A stretch of 64,000 bases of DNA from the NCBI GenBank assembly GCA_020796225.1, contig CM036756.1, forward strand, positions 66,337,152-66,401,151, written 5' to 3'. Numbering within the stretch: position 1 is the first letter of the stretch; each line of letters opens with the position of its first letter. This document shows positions 30,506-34,380 of the stretch, in pieces. This DNA is from Arion vulgaris. Its lineage: Eukaryota > Mollusca > Gastropoda > Stylommatophora > Arionidae. A program made the position numbers and the translations under genes. The notes beneath the pieces are model-generated. The model did not search any database. It had not been told where the DNA came from and worked only from the letters and a program-made list of their open reading frames with translations.

Positions 30506-33392
30506 GACAATATAGAACAAAAGAAGGGAGTTCAAACAGATGAATCCATGTAGGGAGGGAGAGTTTTCGGACAGATCTGATCTTGTGTGTGTTCATCCTC
30601 TAAAACTTAAATTTTGTTGTATGATCAACAGCAAGGACTCAGGTAATAACAGAAGGTTATATAAAAACCCAGCCTGGATTGCACAAGCTGTCATTGCTTC
30701 TACAGGTAAGCTCATTATTTTCATATATACCAAGATGTTTGTTGCTAAAACTATGATCATGGCATGCTGTTAGTCTCTAAAGACAAAGGATGTAGTACCA
30801 ATATTTAGTATGAGTTGCTGCTTCCTCCTGGCATGCTTTATTACGAGTTGTCTTAGTCTTTAGTTCAACTTTTATGCAAATGAAAAACACACACTATGCG
30901 TGTATTCACTATCAATGACACTGTGGAAACGAATACTCCAGTGCTATATTGAACCAATACTTATGTATGGCAGCGAATCATGGACAATGAACAAACAATC
31001 AATAAAATCATTGGAAGCCACAGAGATTTAGTTTTACAGAAAAATGCTGAAAATACCATGGACAGCGAAGAAAACAAATGATCAGGTTTTAAATCAGACC
31101 TGCACACAAAGAAACCGTATTAAAAACATAAAGAGTCAGACAATCAGATTCTTTGGGCATATAATGCGAAAAGGAAGATTAGAACATTTGGTCTTCTTCT
31201 TCTTCTTCACCCTTCGCCCTAGGAAACATAGGTCCGCAACCAAGGCCTTCCAAGCCCGCCTATCCAAGGCCATCTTTTCCAGATCTCGCCACTCTCTCCC
31301 GTTTTTTTGCATTCCATCTCTAACTCCCATCTCCAGGTGTTTCTGGGTCTTCCAGAACATTTGGTGAAAACAGGTAAAATTCAGGGAAGGAGAGATCGTG
31401 GAAGGCAGAGGGAGATGTTGGATGGTCTGACATCACAGCTCGACAACAGATTGACATCCGAACTGATTAACTGCACTACGGAGAGAGAGTTGTGGAGAGA
31501 CATGATTGCCTACACCGGCACTTGATTGATTGTCTTAGTCTGGCGTCACCAATTTACAGACTGGTATTCAGAACTTGCTTTCAAAAAACTTGCTGCTTCT
31601 TGTGTTGTAGCAGTGAGGTAAAGCTTGAGTGCCCTCTCCATGACATTTTTGGGGGCACATTGTTATTGCTATTGTCCATGCAACAGATCTTCTTCACCTT
31701 TCACCCCTAGGGAAGCATAGGTCCGCAACCAAGGCCTTCCAAGCCCACCTATCCAAGGCCATCCTTTCCAGATCTCTCCACTCTCTCCCCATTTTGTTGC
31801 ATTCCATCTCCAACTCCCGTCTCCAGGTATTCCTGGGTCTTTCCCTACCTCTACTGCCCTGGGGGTTCCATCGGAGAGCCTTGTGATGCTGTTACGGGGT
31901 TTCCTCAGTGTGTCCTATCCATCGCCACCTTCTGCTCCTTATCTCTTGTTCCACCTATCGTTGTCCTGTTCTATCCCAAAGTTCCCTGTTTGTAGTCCTT
32001 GTCATACCATCGCAGATGGAGTATCCTCTGCAGGCATCTATTGACGAATGTCTGCAACTTTTTTATGTTCTTTTAGTATGCAACAGATCCACTACCCCCT
32101 TAAATACAGCTGGTAAATTCATGAAAACTCCAAAACAAATGAAACTTTTGACTTTAAAGTGTTACAGAAGTTGTCAGGATGTCACTTAATACAATGACAA
32201 TCTGCTTTATTAACCCAAATGTTTACTCTGGAATGATCTCTAGGTTTAACTTTGTGTGTGTTATTAAAATAAAATGGGATATTAGTGTTTTCTTATCTTT
32301 TTAAATACAAGTTATAATATTTATTAGTTTATGAACCTATGTCAGTTTTTCAAATAAACTGCTCAAATGTTATCTGCCTCGTAATATTTTTGCCTATTAT
32401 AATAATAATAAACCTTTTTACTTCTTGAACACAAGTCTTCAATGAACTAATACCATTCTTTTCTGTCTTGTGCTTTCTTTTCCATCTTGTGCTTTCTTTT
32501 CCAGCTATCTCCATGTCTTCCAAGTCTATATGACATATTTCCAACACTCTTCTCCATGAATTTGTTTGTCTTATTTCTCTGATTCTCATCACTGTGATCC
32601 CAGATTAAGACCTGCCTTGTTATACCATCAACTGATCTTCTTAATGTTTGTTCATCCAATGCCCCTACATTAACTCGTTCCAATTGGGTTTGCATGTTTT
32701 TCCTCATTTTATTACCTATTATCATTCATATATCTGTTAGGTTATATTTGAAATTCATCCACCCAAAGTCAGGTATATGACATCATCTCTGAGACACATG
32801 GCCAACCCTAACATCAACCACTTTACAAGAAGAGATCAGAGTACCATTTTTAGACTCCGAACCCAACAACATAATAATCACATGAACAGAATTCAACCAC
32901 AACAAACTCCAGAGTGTATCATTATGAAACCATTCACCACCACCTCTACAGGTGCCAAATGCTAGGTGATGTCAGCAAGATCCTTCTTCCTCCAAGGCCA
33001 TATAAATGGAACACTTTATACGGAACAAAAGAACAACTTACAAACACATGCAGATACCACTACATATCATTGGCACCAAGGGCAAGAGCTCAAGTACCGC
33101 TAGATCATTCATTGAAGCAGACAATCTCTGCTGCAAAAGCATTCTCATTAACTGATTTCTTAATTTGCAGAACAATACAGCCCTGGGAGCAATTGATGAG
33201 AAGGGTGTTTTCAACTCTTCTATCCCAAAATCCCCAAGCCATGGTTGGGCTGCGATTGGTACAGACAGTTATGGTCTTGCAGATTTTGACAACCTATACA
33301 TTGCTGCTAAAGATGAGGGACTTAAGAGGATGAAGAAGTATTTTCAACACTTTACTTCTGAACCTCTGTATTTTATCAAGGAGCACAATTAA
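215..33392 (+). CDS. GALC: Galactocerebrosidase (galactosylceramidase) gene, 18 exons, 5' end outside window
   Basis: Lysosomal glycoside hydrolase (GH59) that removes galactose from galactosylceramide and psychosine. Exons seen: 215-283, 2633-2696, 5624-5712, 7879-8043, 9163-9201, 13733-13860, 14780-14897, 16244-16281, 17071-17195, 18631-18770, 20075-20164, 21360-21449, 27189-27330, 27959-28130, 28548-28711, 30643-30705, 31560-31612, 33171-33392. They total 1971 nt, a multiple of three, with all intron phases agreeing: 656 residues plus TAA. Conserved strings include [18 protein letters not shown] (acid/base Glu), LWSSEDFS (nucleophile Glu), [27 protein letters not shown] and GWAAIGT. The C-terminal tail is about 20 residues longer than in mammals. 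The signal peptide and first part of the TIM barrel lie upstream of the window. All introns hold transposon debris. The family assignment comes from direct comparison with the known vertebrate protein pattern. Confidence 0.96.
405..800 (+). mobile_element. LINE-4 3' fragment (LINE-3 relative with GAA tail)
   Basis: Encodes in broken frame [37 protein letters not shown], then PHKRWSD-type sequence. Ends AAATGGTGGAAGAGAAGAAG. The segment is the conserved C-terminus of a LINE RT polyprotein ([18 protein letters not shown]). Confidence 0.85.
1190..1345 (-). mobile_element. SINE B fragment
   Basis: Minus strand has ACGACTGATGTAGGCCCTAG GATGCTACC and TCGGATGTGCTGGCC, with the related core CATGTCGTAAGAG(A)CGACT. 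3' end missing. Confidence 0.85.
1425..2220 (+). pseudogene. Diverged LINE-1-like RNase H fragment
   Basis: Plus-strand relative of the 9638-10258 RNase [60 protein letters not shown], then after frameshifts [18 protein letters not shown]. Multiple stops. The 3' part (1925-2170) is the open relic [15 protein letters not shown]. Old copy. Confidence 0.85.
2225..2480 (-). mobile_element. LINE-2-like RNase H 5' fragment, old
   Basis: Resembles 34140-34380 (shared CTACATTCCCTCCCAAGAAT-like string, here TATACATTCTCTACCAAGAA, and the ATAATGA...TTGTG.AAGTTT stretch). Too decayed for a reading frame. Confidence 0.5.
2633..2696 (+). CDS. GALC: GALC exon b
   Basis: Acceptor TTTTCAG, donor GTATGT. Encodes [20 protein letters not shown] and T, with one base carried to the next exon (G of Asp). 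It matches the [17 protein letters not shown] segment of vertebrate GALC. Confidence 0.95.
3045..4338 (-). mobile_element. Long repeat family X, copy 1, with SINE-like 3' end and (GAA)n tail
   Basis: GC-rich 1.3-kb block, minus strand. Shares strings with copy 2 at 56368-57650: GTGACCCTG-AA-CAGAC, TCTGGCTAAG-GGG-AGGGATCG, GGTGCATCCAG, TAGGGCGAA-CTC, and a 3' end GGCTGTTTATATATCAC followed by GAACGATCG. The 3' end, GTGCACGTACA...GTTCT, also resembles that of SINE A. It closes with CGAAGAAGAAGAAA. It contains two diverged ~95-bp direct repeats (about 3640-3830). No long coding frame is convincing, so it looks non-autonomous. Confidence 0.7.
4339..4455 (-). rRNA. 18S rRNA 5'-end fragment (~117 nt), dispersed copy
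   Basis: On the minus strand the sequence reads TATCTGGTTGATCCTGCCAG then the TAGTCATATGCTTGTCTCAA box and ends AAATCAGTCGAGGTTC, after which 18S identity stops. This is the universally conserved start of small-subunit rRNA. It is a fragment outside an rDNA array, part of a chimeric insertion, and cannot give a functional rRNA. Confidence 0.95.
4456..4980 (-). other. Putative 5' external transcribed spacer attached to the 18S fragment
   Basis: About 525 bp, GC-rich, lying directly upstream of the 18S start on the same strand and ending exactly at the inner target-site duplication (4981-4994). Position implies 5' ETS of a pre-rRNA, perhaps reaching the transcription start. The sequence itself is not recognisable, since ETS is fast-evolving. 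An open reading frame across it (4429-4671) is accidental. Confidence 0.6.
5075..5515 (+). mobile_element. LINE-3 RT fragment
   Basis: Open stretch [20 protein letters not shown] then [20 protein letters not shown] (RT motif C, with YADD/FADD decayed to FADA, through motif D), followed by sequence matching 19540-19620. Starts right after the compound insertion. Confidence 0.8.
5624..5712 (+). CDS. GALC: GALC exon c
   Basis: Acceptor ATATAG, donor GTAAAG. Two bases complete the Asp codon, then 29 codons containing [10 protein letters not shown] and the strongly conserved [13 protein letters not shown]. Ends in phase 0. Lies about 570 bp beyond the compound LINE/rRNA insertion. Confidence 0.95.
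5730..7330. other. GALC intron without recognisable features
   Basis: AT-rich. No domain, tRNA or repeat pair seen. Short open frames only. Confidence 0.6.
7339..7470 (+). mobile_element. SINE A head joined to X-family tail (part 1)
   Basis: CACCCGAGTGGTTACTGGGG, CAAATTTGGGGTGTAAAGAA and CATGTCGTAAGAGGCGACT are SINE A. After GTGTAGAAGTC the sequence switches to family X. Confidence 0.8.
7471..7640 (+). mobile_element. Family X fragment, 3' part
   Basis: AACCTGCTGCCTTGCAGG, TGGCTGGGGACAGCCAAAGG, ATCGCCAAAGGATAAGCACC, GCTCCAAATGG match 57190-57310 of X copy 2. Directly joined to a SINE A head. Confidence 0.8.
7725..7840 (+). mobile_element. SINE E 3' half
   Basis: GTGATGTTGACCATATCACC, CAGATCTAATACCATATTCC, then AAAAAAGGGGTTCTTTAC. 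40 bp before GALC exon d. Confidence 0.75.
7879..8043 (+). CDS. GALC: GALC exon d
   Basis: Acceptor GTCAG, donor GTAAGT. It has 55 codons, phase 0 to 0. It holds [11 protein letters not shown], the [12 protein letters not shown] helix and LTIDYIG, the strand leading to the catalytic acid/base. This is one of the most conserved parts of the TIM barrel. Confidence 0.97.
8160..8445 (+). mobile_element. SINE E, full length
   Basis: tRNA-like head AGCTGCGGTACCCAGTTGTT AGTG and GTCAGGGTTCAGCTCCC (B box). Body GGTGTGATGCTGACCACATC, AATACAGGCCTAACACTGTA. An antisense open frame (8542-8222) is accidental. Confidence 0.85.
8902..9101 (-). mobile_element. LINE-6 3' end with perfect TSD
   Basis: 200 bp between AGGGGAGTT at 8893-8901 and 9102-9110. 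Minus strand encodes the short end of a LINE ORF (RW..LE...DR..W..LGR..C-like) and a GAAGAAGAA tail. Inserted 60 bp before GALC exon e. Confidence 0.88.
9163..9201 (+). CDS. GALC: GALC exon e (acid/base catalytic Glu)
   Basis: A 39-bp exon between TTCCAG and GTAAGC encoding [13 protein letters not shown]. The Glu of WNE is the general acid/base (Glu182 in the mouse structure). Too short to be found as an open reading frame on its own. It is placed by phase (0 to 0) and by matching the vertebrate IWNERSYNANYIK. Confidence 0.95.
9638..10258 (-). pseudogene. LINE-1 RNase H domain
   Basis: 206 codons. IIYTDGSV carries the first catalytic Asp, [14 protein letters not shown] the Glu, and [12 protein letters not shown] the second Asp. 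[12 protein letters not shown] carries the H/G motif, though the usual GNE-AD is mutated here (GMNVRI). Frames shift relative to the RT piece just upstream. Confidence 0.9.
10276..11130 (-). pseudogene. LINE-1 reverse-transcriptase palm and thumb ORF
   Basis: 284 codons. [18 protein letters not shown] is RT motif B and [19 protein letters not shown] is motif C (catalytic YADD). [11 protein letters not shown] and [12 protein letters not shown] are motifs D/E, followed by a thumb with [21 protein letters not shown]-terminal RT motifs lie in other frames upstream, so this is a fragment of a disrupted ORF2-like gene. Confidence 0.9.
11375..12010 (-). pseudogene. LINE-1 endonuclease-RT linker and RT motif 1
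   Basis: 211 codons: a basic linker, then [20 protein letters not shown], the typical A/S-PGPDGI motif that starts the RT domain, ending in [14 protein letters not shown]. In the intact element it would continue into YRPISL. A frame break follows. Confidence 0.88.
12020..12358 (-). pseudogene. LINE-1 apurinic-like endonuclease C-terminus
   Basis: 112 codons. [15 protein letters not shown] and [16 protein letters not shown] correspond to the (I)DLxL and SDH(RP) motifs at the end of the APE-type endonuclease domain. The His is the catalytic one. The element is cut off just upstream of here. Confidence 0.85.
12492..12731 (-). mobile_element. SINE A, full length with TSD
   Basis: 240 bp between ATTTAACTCTT at 12481-12491 and 12732-12742. 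On minus: starts GCCCGAGTGGTTACC (like a tRNA A box), has CATGTCGTAAGAGGCGACT, ends GCAAAGAAGAAG. Confidence 0.95.
12765..12828 (+). mobile_element. LINE-3 terminal 3' end
   Basis: AAATCTCTTCTTATTTTGTC, GCTGTGAAGCAACAGAGGAT, TAGAGAAAGAAAGAAA. About 60 bp of the LINE-3 end. Confidence 0.6.
12830..13170. other. GALC intron, nothing recognised
   Basis: Between LINE-3 end and SINE D. Only short unrelated open frames. Confidence 0.6.
13176..13412 (+). mobile_element. SINE D (tRNA-derived head)
   Basis: Head GTACGGCGAAGTGGTTAAAA (A box), GTGGTTTCGAATCCGAACC (perfect B box). Body TTGTTGCTGGAATTACGGAG, GAATGAAGTCAATCCTTCAC. Two further copies. Confidence 0.88.
13733..13860 (+). CDS. GALC: GALC exon f
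   Basis: Acceptor CCACAG, donor GTAAGA. Encodes [20 protein letters not shown] then [12 protein letters not shown] and ends KIVHAVG (phase 2). It corresponds to the vertebrate RKMLNYQGLQRVKIIASDN...VVDVIG region. Less conserved than its neighbours, but length and both phases fit. Confidence 0.93.
13965..14175 (+). mobile_element. SINE E
   Basis: GCTAGTAGTTGTTTCATAAA, GAACGCTGGTAAATAAAGGT, AGTGACCACACCACCC, ATGCGTTCTTTAC. 100 bp after GALC exon f. Confidence 0.65.
14212..14417 (+). mobile_element. SINE F (tRNA-like head), inside a minisatellite
   Basis: Between ATCTCTCAGT at 14202-14211 and 14418-14427. Head CCCAGCGTGTTCGTAGCGCG TTGG and GTGTGGGTTCAATTCCGCC (B box). Ends GGATCG(A)9. Confidence 0.85.
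14385..14670 (+). repeat. ~70-bp minisatellite, diverged
   Basis: Four to five units built on TATCTCTTCTGCTATC, GTACCTTTCTGTGG and TCTGTGTTCATC. An outlying unit at 14176-14210 shows that SINE F split the array. Open frames here are a repeat by-product. Confidence 0.8.
14780..14897 (+). CDS. GALC: GALC exon g (nucleophile Glu)
   Basis: Acceptor TTTCAG, donor GTAAAT. Encodes [20 protein letters not shown] followed by SSEDFSTF and GGGCWAR. The Glu of SSEDFS is the catalytic nucleophile (Glu258 in the mouse structure). One base completes the Gly codon from exon f. Ends in phase 0. Confidence 0.97.
14900..15845. other. GALC intron, mostly unrecognised
   Basis: One possible tRNA-derived SINE head on minus at about 15440-15495 (GCTTTAGCAGTACTATCGGG, AGAATTCAATCCCGG). 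Rest AT-rich and featureless. Confidence 0.5.
15859..16109 (+). mobile_element. SINE A, full length with TSD
   Basis: Between AGTACCTTTGC (15848-15858) and AGTACCTCTGC (16110-16120). Same head, core and GAAGAAGAA tail. Lies 135 bp before GALC exon h. Confidence 0.93.
16244..16281 (+). CDS. GALC: GALC exon h
   Basis: A 38-bp exon between TTCACAG and GTAAGA encoding [12 protein letters not shown] plus two bases of Ser. It matches vertebrate ILNQNYINGYMTS almost exactly. Confidence 0.95.
16604..16855 (-). mobile_element. SINE B
   Basis: Plus strand CTCCATATCGATCACTTGTT, GATCTGCACTTAAGAGCGAT, CCTCTTACGACATGCCTTGT. Nearly full length, no clear TSD. Confidence 0.85.
17071..17195 (+). CDS. GALC: GALC exon i
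   Basis: Acceptor ATCTAG, donor GTGAGT. Encodes [20 protein letters not shown] then [14 protein letters not shown] and PIWFT. Equivalent to [30 protein letters not shown]... in vertebrates. One base is needed from exon h and one is carried to exon j. Confidence 0.95.
17325..17425 (+). mobile_element. RNase H LINE 3'-end fragment (fourth family)
   Basis: About 100 bp sharing GAATG..ATGCCCAATGTG, ATGA.GTC.AT and ATAACATAACATCCCA with the end of the element at 50870-51275. Confidence 0.65.
17925..18053 (+). mobile_element. SINE B 3' half
   Basis: CTAACTGGCACAACAAACTC, AGTTGTTTAACAAGTGGTTG, then AAAGAAGAAGAAG. Confidence 0.8.
18130..18520 (+). mobile_element. LINE-4 3' fragment
   Basis: Open stretch 18165-18347: [49 protein letters not shown]. 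Same family, orientation and GAAGAGAAGAAG tail as 405-800. Sits 110 bp before GALC exon j. Confidence 0.88.
18631..18770 (+). CDS. GALC: GALC exon j
   Basis: Acceptor ATATAG, donor GTATGG. Encodes [20 protein letters not shown], then [12 protein letters not shown] and [10 protein letters not shown]. Matches SAHTTQFTQPGWYYL...[21 protein letters not shown]. Ends in phase 0. Its 3' end and donor are duplicated in the following intron at 18897-18950. Confidence 0.96.
18897..18950 (+). pseudogene. Duplicated 3' end of GALC exon j (pseudo-exon)
   Basis: About 54 bp repeat the last ~45 bp of exon j and its donor: CTTGTCAG... ACAATTGTCATTGAAACCATG followed by GTATGT. The intron sequence after exon j (from about 18765) is repeated again at 19135-19255. 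This looks like a small tandem duplication later opened by a SINE-like fragment. The copy has a TAG in the GALC frame and no acceptor of its own, so it is not expected to be spliced in. Confidence 0.75.
19010..19135 (+). mobile_element. SINE C 3' end
   Basis: CTGAGATCTTCTGTGTAAGA, GGTTACTCACCGAAGTGCAA, (CAAT)n. Interrupts the duplicated GALC intron segment. Confidence 0.8.
19500..20035 (+). mobile_element. LINE-3 3' fragment
   Basis: Matches 54650-55140: ACACTAAAAGAGCATTGTTC, TATGCTATCAGTGCCAAAG, then [19 protein letters not shown] and [20 protein letters not shown]. Same 3' end (GCTGTGAGGCAAAACAGGAT). Frame broken. Confidence 0.85.
20075..20164 (+). CDS. GALC: GALC exon k
   Basis: Acceptor TTCATAG, donor GTGAGT. 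It has 30 codons, phase 0 to 0: [17 protein letters not shown]... and ALEGSF. Matches vertebrate [20 protein letters not shown]... LKGSF at the barrel/beta-sandwich junction. Confidence 0.95.
20226..20312 (-). mobile_element. SINE B 3' fragment
   Basis: Plus strand TTCTTCTTTGAAAACTCCAC, TCGACTTGTTAAACC, GAGCCTAAGAGCGATTGTTT: the tail end of SINE B, cut at a G run. Confidence 0.75.
20515..20750 (+). mobile_element. LINE C-terminal fragment
   Basis: Plus strand: [57 protein letters not shown]. Recognisable as the last ~75 residues of a LINE ORF (GKR-PGRPKETWRRT-E-EL). Source family not in the window. Confidence 0.75.
20795..20870 (-). mobile_element. tRNA-like SINE head
   Basis: Minus strand GGAGCCTCTGTGGCTAGTGG (A box) and GATCATGGGTTACAATCTGG (weak B box). 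Body not found. Confidence 0.55.
21030..21325 (+). mobile_element. RNase H LINE 3' fragment (third family)
   Basis: Relic reading [66 protein letters not shown]. Same 3' end as 35110-34920 (minus). Lies just before GALC exon l. Confidence 0.7.
21360..21449 (+). CDS. GALC: GALC exon l
   Basis: Acceptor CTTTAG, donor GTAAGT. It has 30 codons, phase 0 to 0: [20 protein letters not shown] and [10 protein letters not shown]. Matches the [24 protein letters not shown] region. The 31-copy satellite array starts about 140 bp downstream. Confidence 0.95.
21540..26690 (+). mobile_element. LINE-7 RT fragment that contains the 150-bp array
   Basis: Before the array: [13 protein letters not shown] RT sequence. 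After it: [19 protein letters not shown], then an open stretch (26286-26600) [76 protein letters not shown]. This is the usual thumb-to-C-terminus path of a LINE ORF. The copy is otherwise single, so the array expanded inside an inserted LINE. Confidence 0.88.
21593..26246 (+). repeat. Tandem array: 31 x 150-bp units derived from LINE-7 RT coding sequence
   Basis: Perfect 150-bp period (for example TGTCAATTGA at 21721, 21871, 22021 and on). One unit encodes [21 protein letters not shown], [17 protein letters not shown], [18 protein letters not shown]: 50 codons of the RT region around motif E. Units differ by single bases. The main variant sites are GAAAAGGG/TAAAAGGG and AAAAAATAAAGAGC/AAAAATAAAAGAGC, with private changes at 21775, 22149 and 24582. 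No spacers. Two in-frame stops per unit rule out a protein. Confidence 0.98.
26785..27000 (+). repeat. ~24-bp minisatellite
   Basis: About nine diverged units of CACATTGCTCATCCTCACCT(ACC). Lies 190 bp before GALC exon m. The open frames over it reflect the repeat. Confidence 0.88.
27189..27330 (+). CDS. GALC: GALC exon m
   Basis: Encodes [20 protein letters not shown] followed by [10 protein letters not shown] and [11 protein letters not shown], matching [32 protein letters not shown]. Acceptor taken as AATAG at 27184-27188; an AG at 27193-27194 would remove two residues in the same frame. Donor GTTTGA is weak, but the phase (1) fits exon n exactly. Confidence 0.9.
27457..27870 (+). mobile_element. 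SINE C, ~410 bp
   Basis: Head GGCTTCTGTTGGCTAGAGGT TAGGTGC. Body GTTCGAGTTCCTAGTCC, CACGTAAAAGAACCCTTGAC. 3' end CTGAGATCTTCCTGTGTAAG, GTTACTCACTGAAGTGCAAT, then (CAAT)n. Antisense open frames here are accidental. Confidence 0.8.
27959..28130 (+). CDS. GALC: GALC exon n
   Basis: Acceptor CTTTTAG, donor GTAAGT. Encodes [20 protein letters not shown] then [18 protein letters not shown] and [10 protein letters not shown]. Matches DQTGVFEYF...[28 protein letters not shown]. Ends with two bases of Trp. Confidence 0.95.
28205..28458 (+). mobile_element. SINE B, near full length
   Basis: GTTACCGGGGCCCACAAGG, GCAAAGAATAGTACC, GCATGTCGTTAGAGTGACTG, ATCGCAGAAATCGGATGTG, CACAAATCACACAGAGTTGT. 90 bp before GALC exon o. 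Confidence 0.88.
28548..28711 (+). CDS. GALC: GALC exon o
   Basis: Acceptor TTTTCAG, donor GTTAGT. Encodes [20 protein letters not shown], then [10 protein letters not shown] and [20 protein letters not shown]. Matches [23 protein letters not shown]...RSARGIFFWIF in the C-terminal lectin-like domain. Ends in phase 1. Confidence 0.95.
29044..29292 (-). mobile_element. SINE B, full length with TSD
   Basis: 249 bp between GCAATATCATAT at 29032-29043 and 29293-29304. On minus: starts CCGCCCATGAGATCCTGAGG and ends GAAGAAGATA. Confidence 0.93.
29727..29830 (-). mobile_element. SINE G fragment
   Basis: Plus strand CTTCTTCTTCTTCGG, CCCGCTATGAGTTCAGG, TTCTGACTGATTTTTGTGTG. One of four related fragments. 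Confidence 0.65.
30091..30110. repeat. (AT)n microsatellite, left part
   Basis: About ten AT units, left border of the LINE-3 fragment at 30120-30460. Confidence 0.95.
30120..30460 (-). mobile_element. LINE-3 3' fragment inside a (TA)n microsatellite
   Basis: Minus strand matches 54790-55140: [57 protein letters not shown]. Flanked by (AT)n at 30091-30110 and 30461-30503, so it seems to have split one microsatellite. Confidence 0.8.
30461..30503. repeat. (AT)n microsatellite, right part
   Basis: About 21 AT units, right border of the LINE-3 fragment. Confidence 0.95.
30643..30705 (+). CDS. GALC: GALC exon p (probable)
   Basis: Encodes [20 protein letters not shown] and T before a strong donor GTAAGC. 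Phases fit both neighbours (2 bases in, 1 base out). An internal AG would give an alternative start at 30673 in the same frame, reading [11 protein letters not shown], which resembles vertebrate LAGWIIYALGRVEVT. Sequence similarity is weak, so the call rests mainly on phase, position and the donor. Confidence 0.6.
30915..31545 (+). mobile_element. LINE-7 fragment split by LINE-6
   Basis: Reads [72 protein letters not shown], then after the nested insert [48 protein letters not shown]. Parallel to 26260-26690. Ends ~15 bp before GALC exon q. Confidence 0.88.
31193..31353 (-). mobile_element. LINE-6 3' end nested in LINE-7
   Basis: 161 bp between a 12-bp TSD, AGAACATTTGGT (31181-31192, 31354-31365). 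Minus strand reads [47 protein letters not shown]: the W--LE--A-DR-AWK-LV-DLC end of a LINE ORF, then a GAAG tail. Confidence 0.93.
31560..31612 (+). CDS. GALC: GALC exon q, 53 bp, hidden between LINE fragments
   Basis: Acceptor AATTTACAG, donor GTGAGG. Two bases complete Asp, then [17 protein letters not shown], phase 0 out. In vertebrates the segment is WYTLTLTIKGHFTSGMLN. The distance from Trp to the Asn that opens the next exon is 17 residues in both. It lies ~15 bp after a LINE fragment and ~65 bp before the next LINE insertion, and restores the reading frame between exons p and r. Confidence 0.75.
31690..32077 (-). mobile_element. LINE-6 3' end, 388 bp, with TSD
   Basis: Between ATGCAACAGATC at 31678-31689 and 32078-32089. 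Longer version of the 8902 and 31193 insertions (CCGCAACCAAGGCCTTCCAA, CTACTGCCCTGGGGGTTCCA). Begins 77 bp after GALC exon q. Confidence 0.92.
32395..32700 (-). mobile_element. LINE 3' end with (ATT)n-type tail
   Basis: Minus strand reads [35 protein letters not shown], then a TATTATTATAATAG tail. Similar C-terminal layout to LINE-5/LINE-6. Family not fixed. Confidence 0.65.
32766..33145 (+). mobile_element. LINE 3' end with zinc-knuckle-like end, next to GALC last exon
   Basis: Reads [20 protein letters not shown], then [20 protein letters not shown] and [20 protein letters not shown]. Resembles the LRTGH..LN.H....P.C.C.....H.L..C....R..LW....L.....F+ end of several LINEs. Stops at ~25 bp from the last GALC exon. 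Confidence 0.6.
33171..33392 (+). CDS. GALC: GALC last exon (r)
   Basis: Acceptor AATTTGCAG. Encodes [56 protein letters not shown] and a further 18 residues before TAA. Matches the C-terminus [24 protein letters not shown]. The basic tail after IAAKDEG is an extension not found in mammals. Confidence 0.96.
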   Translation, partial: NNTALGAIDEKGVFNSSIPKSPSHGWAAIGTDSYGLADFDNLYIAAKDEGLKRMKKYFQHFTSEPLYFIKEHN

Positions 33393-33474
33393 TTGTTTAT
33401 AAGTTATGTATTGAATTTAGGATTTTCAAAATTAGATTTGTATTTTATTATCATTTAGAAACAGTTAGTTTACA

Positions 33475-33480
33475 AATAAA
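33475..33480 (+). terminator. GALC polyadenylation signal
   Basis: AATAAA 83 bp after the GALC stop codon, followed by a T-rich stretch (33500-33511). Short 3' UTR inferred. Confidence 0.7.
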
Positions 33481-33534
33481 ACGTTTTGTTTAAAAAATAT
33501 TTTTTACGGAACCAGTGTCATAGCACTTTGGCTG

Positions 33535-34380
33535 GCAGACCCAATGGTGTTTTGTCTCTTCCAGCAAATGTTGAAGGTTATGCATGCTGATGGTTCCATT
33601 GGCTCACTGGTTGAAGGCATTCCTCATGGATCTTCTTACATCCCGGTGCACTTGTACATCTGGTTCAAAATTTCTTATATTTTTCATCTTCTTCTTCTTC
33701 TGCTTTCACCCGCTATAAATTCAGGTGTAGCTGTGGCGTTTCTGACTGATTTTTGCGTGTAAGCGTGCTTACTATTTTATTGGTTCCCTCTCCATTTAGG
33801 CGGGCTTTCTCAGACTTCAGAGGTATATTTTTTATCAATTCTCATATCTTCATCCAACATGCAGTCTCTGAGCAACCAAAGTGTTTATCTTGATCCATCT
33901 TGAAATACTGCATATTTCGACTTCAGGTGGTTTGATGCAAGTATACTGCTCTCTCATTATCATAAACATCCGCATGTTCAGGACAGTATATCTACCTAAG
34001 CCCCTGGAGGTTGAAAGTCTTGATAGATGACATGCCCTAATATTGCAACTTTTCGAGTATGGACTAGAGTTGGACACAATAATTACCCTTCTAAACAGTC
34101 TCAGAGAGCCATACGGGGGCAAAAGTAATGGCCTCAACCTCCATCAAACTGGAAGTGGTGGTCCTCCATACCTCATTTCACTTGACAGTGACCTAAACAC
34201 ATATACTATCTAGAAACAGCCTGATTTGTCACCAACATGCACAGATCCATCCGTATATACATCTTCCCTTGCATTATCTGCCATCAGCTGCTAAATGAAG
34301 GTCTGCTTTTCCACTATCCCAATCTCTACATTCCCTCCCAAGAATAATAATGAGGTTGTGGAAGTTTGCAATGTTAGAGA
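33535..34380 (-). mobile_element. Older LINE-2 copy, split by a SINE G
   Basis: Minus-strand remnants: 33540-33670 matches the LINE-2 3' UTR (TATGCATGCTGATGGTTCC), and 33840-34380 matches its RNase H (CCTGAACATGCGGATGTTTA, read on minus). Interrupted at 33671-33835 by a SINE G. Strongly diverged. Confidence 0.7.
33671..33835 (-). mobile_element. SINE G
   Basis: Plus strand CTTCTTCTTCTTCTGC, CACCCGCTATAAATTCAGGT, TCTGACTGATTTTTGCGTGT, CTCAGACTTCAGAGG. Inside the old LINE-2 copy. Confidence 0.7.
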
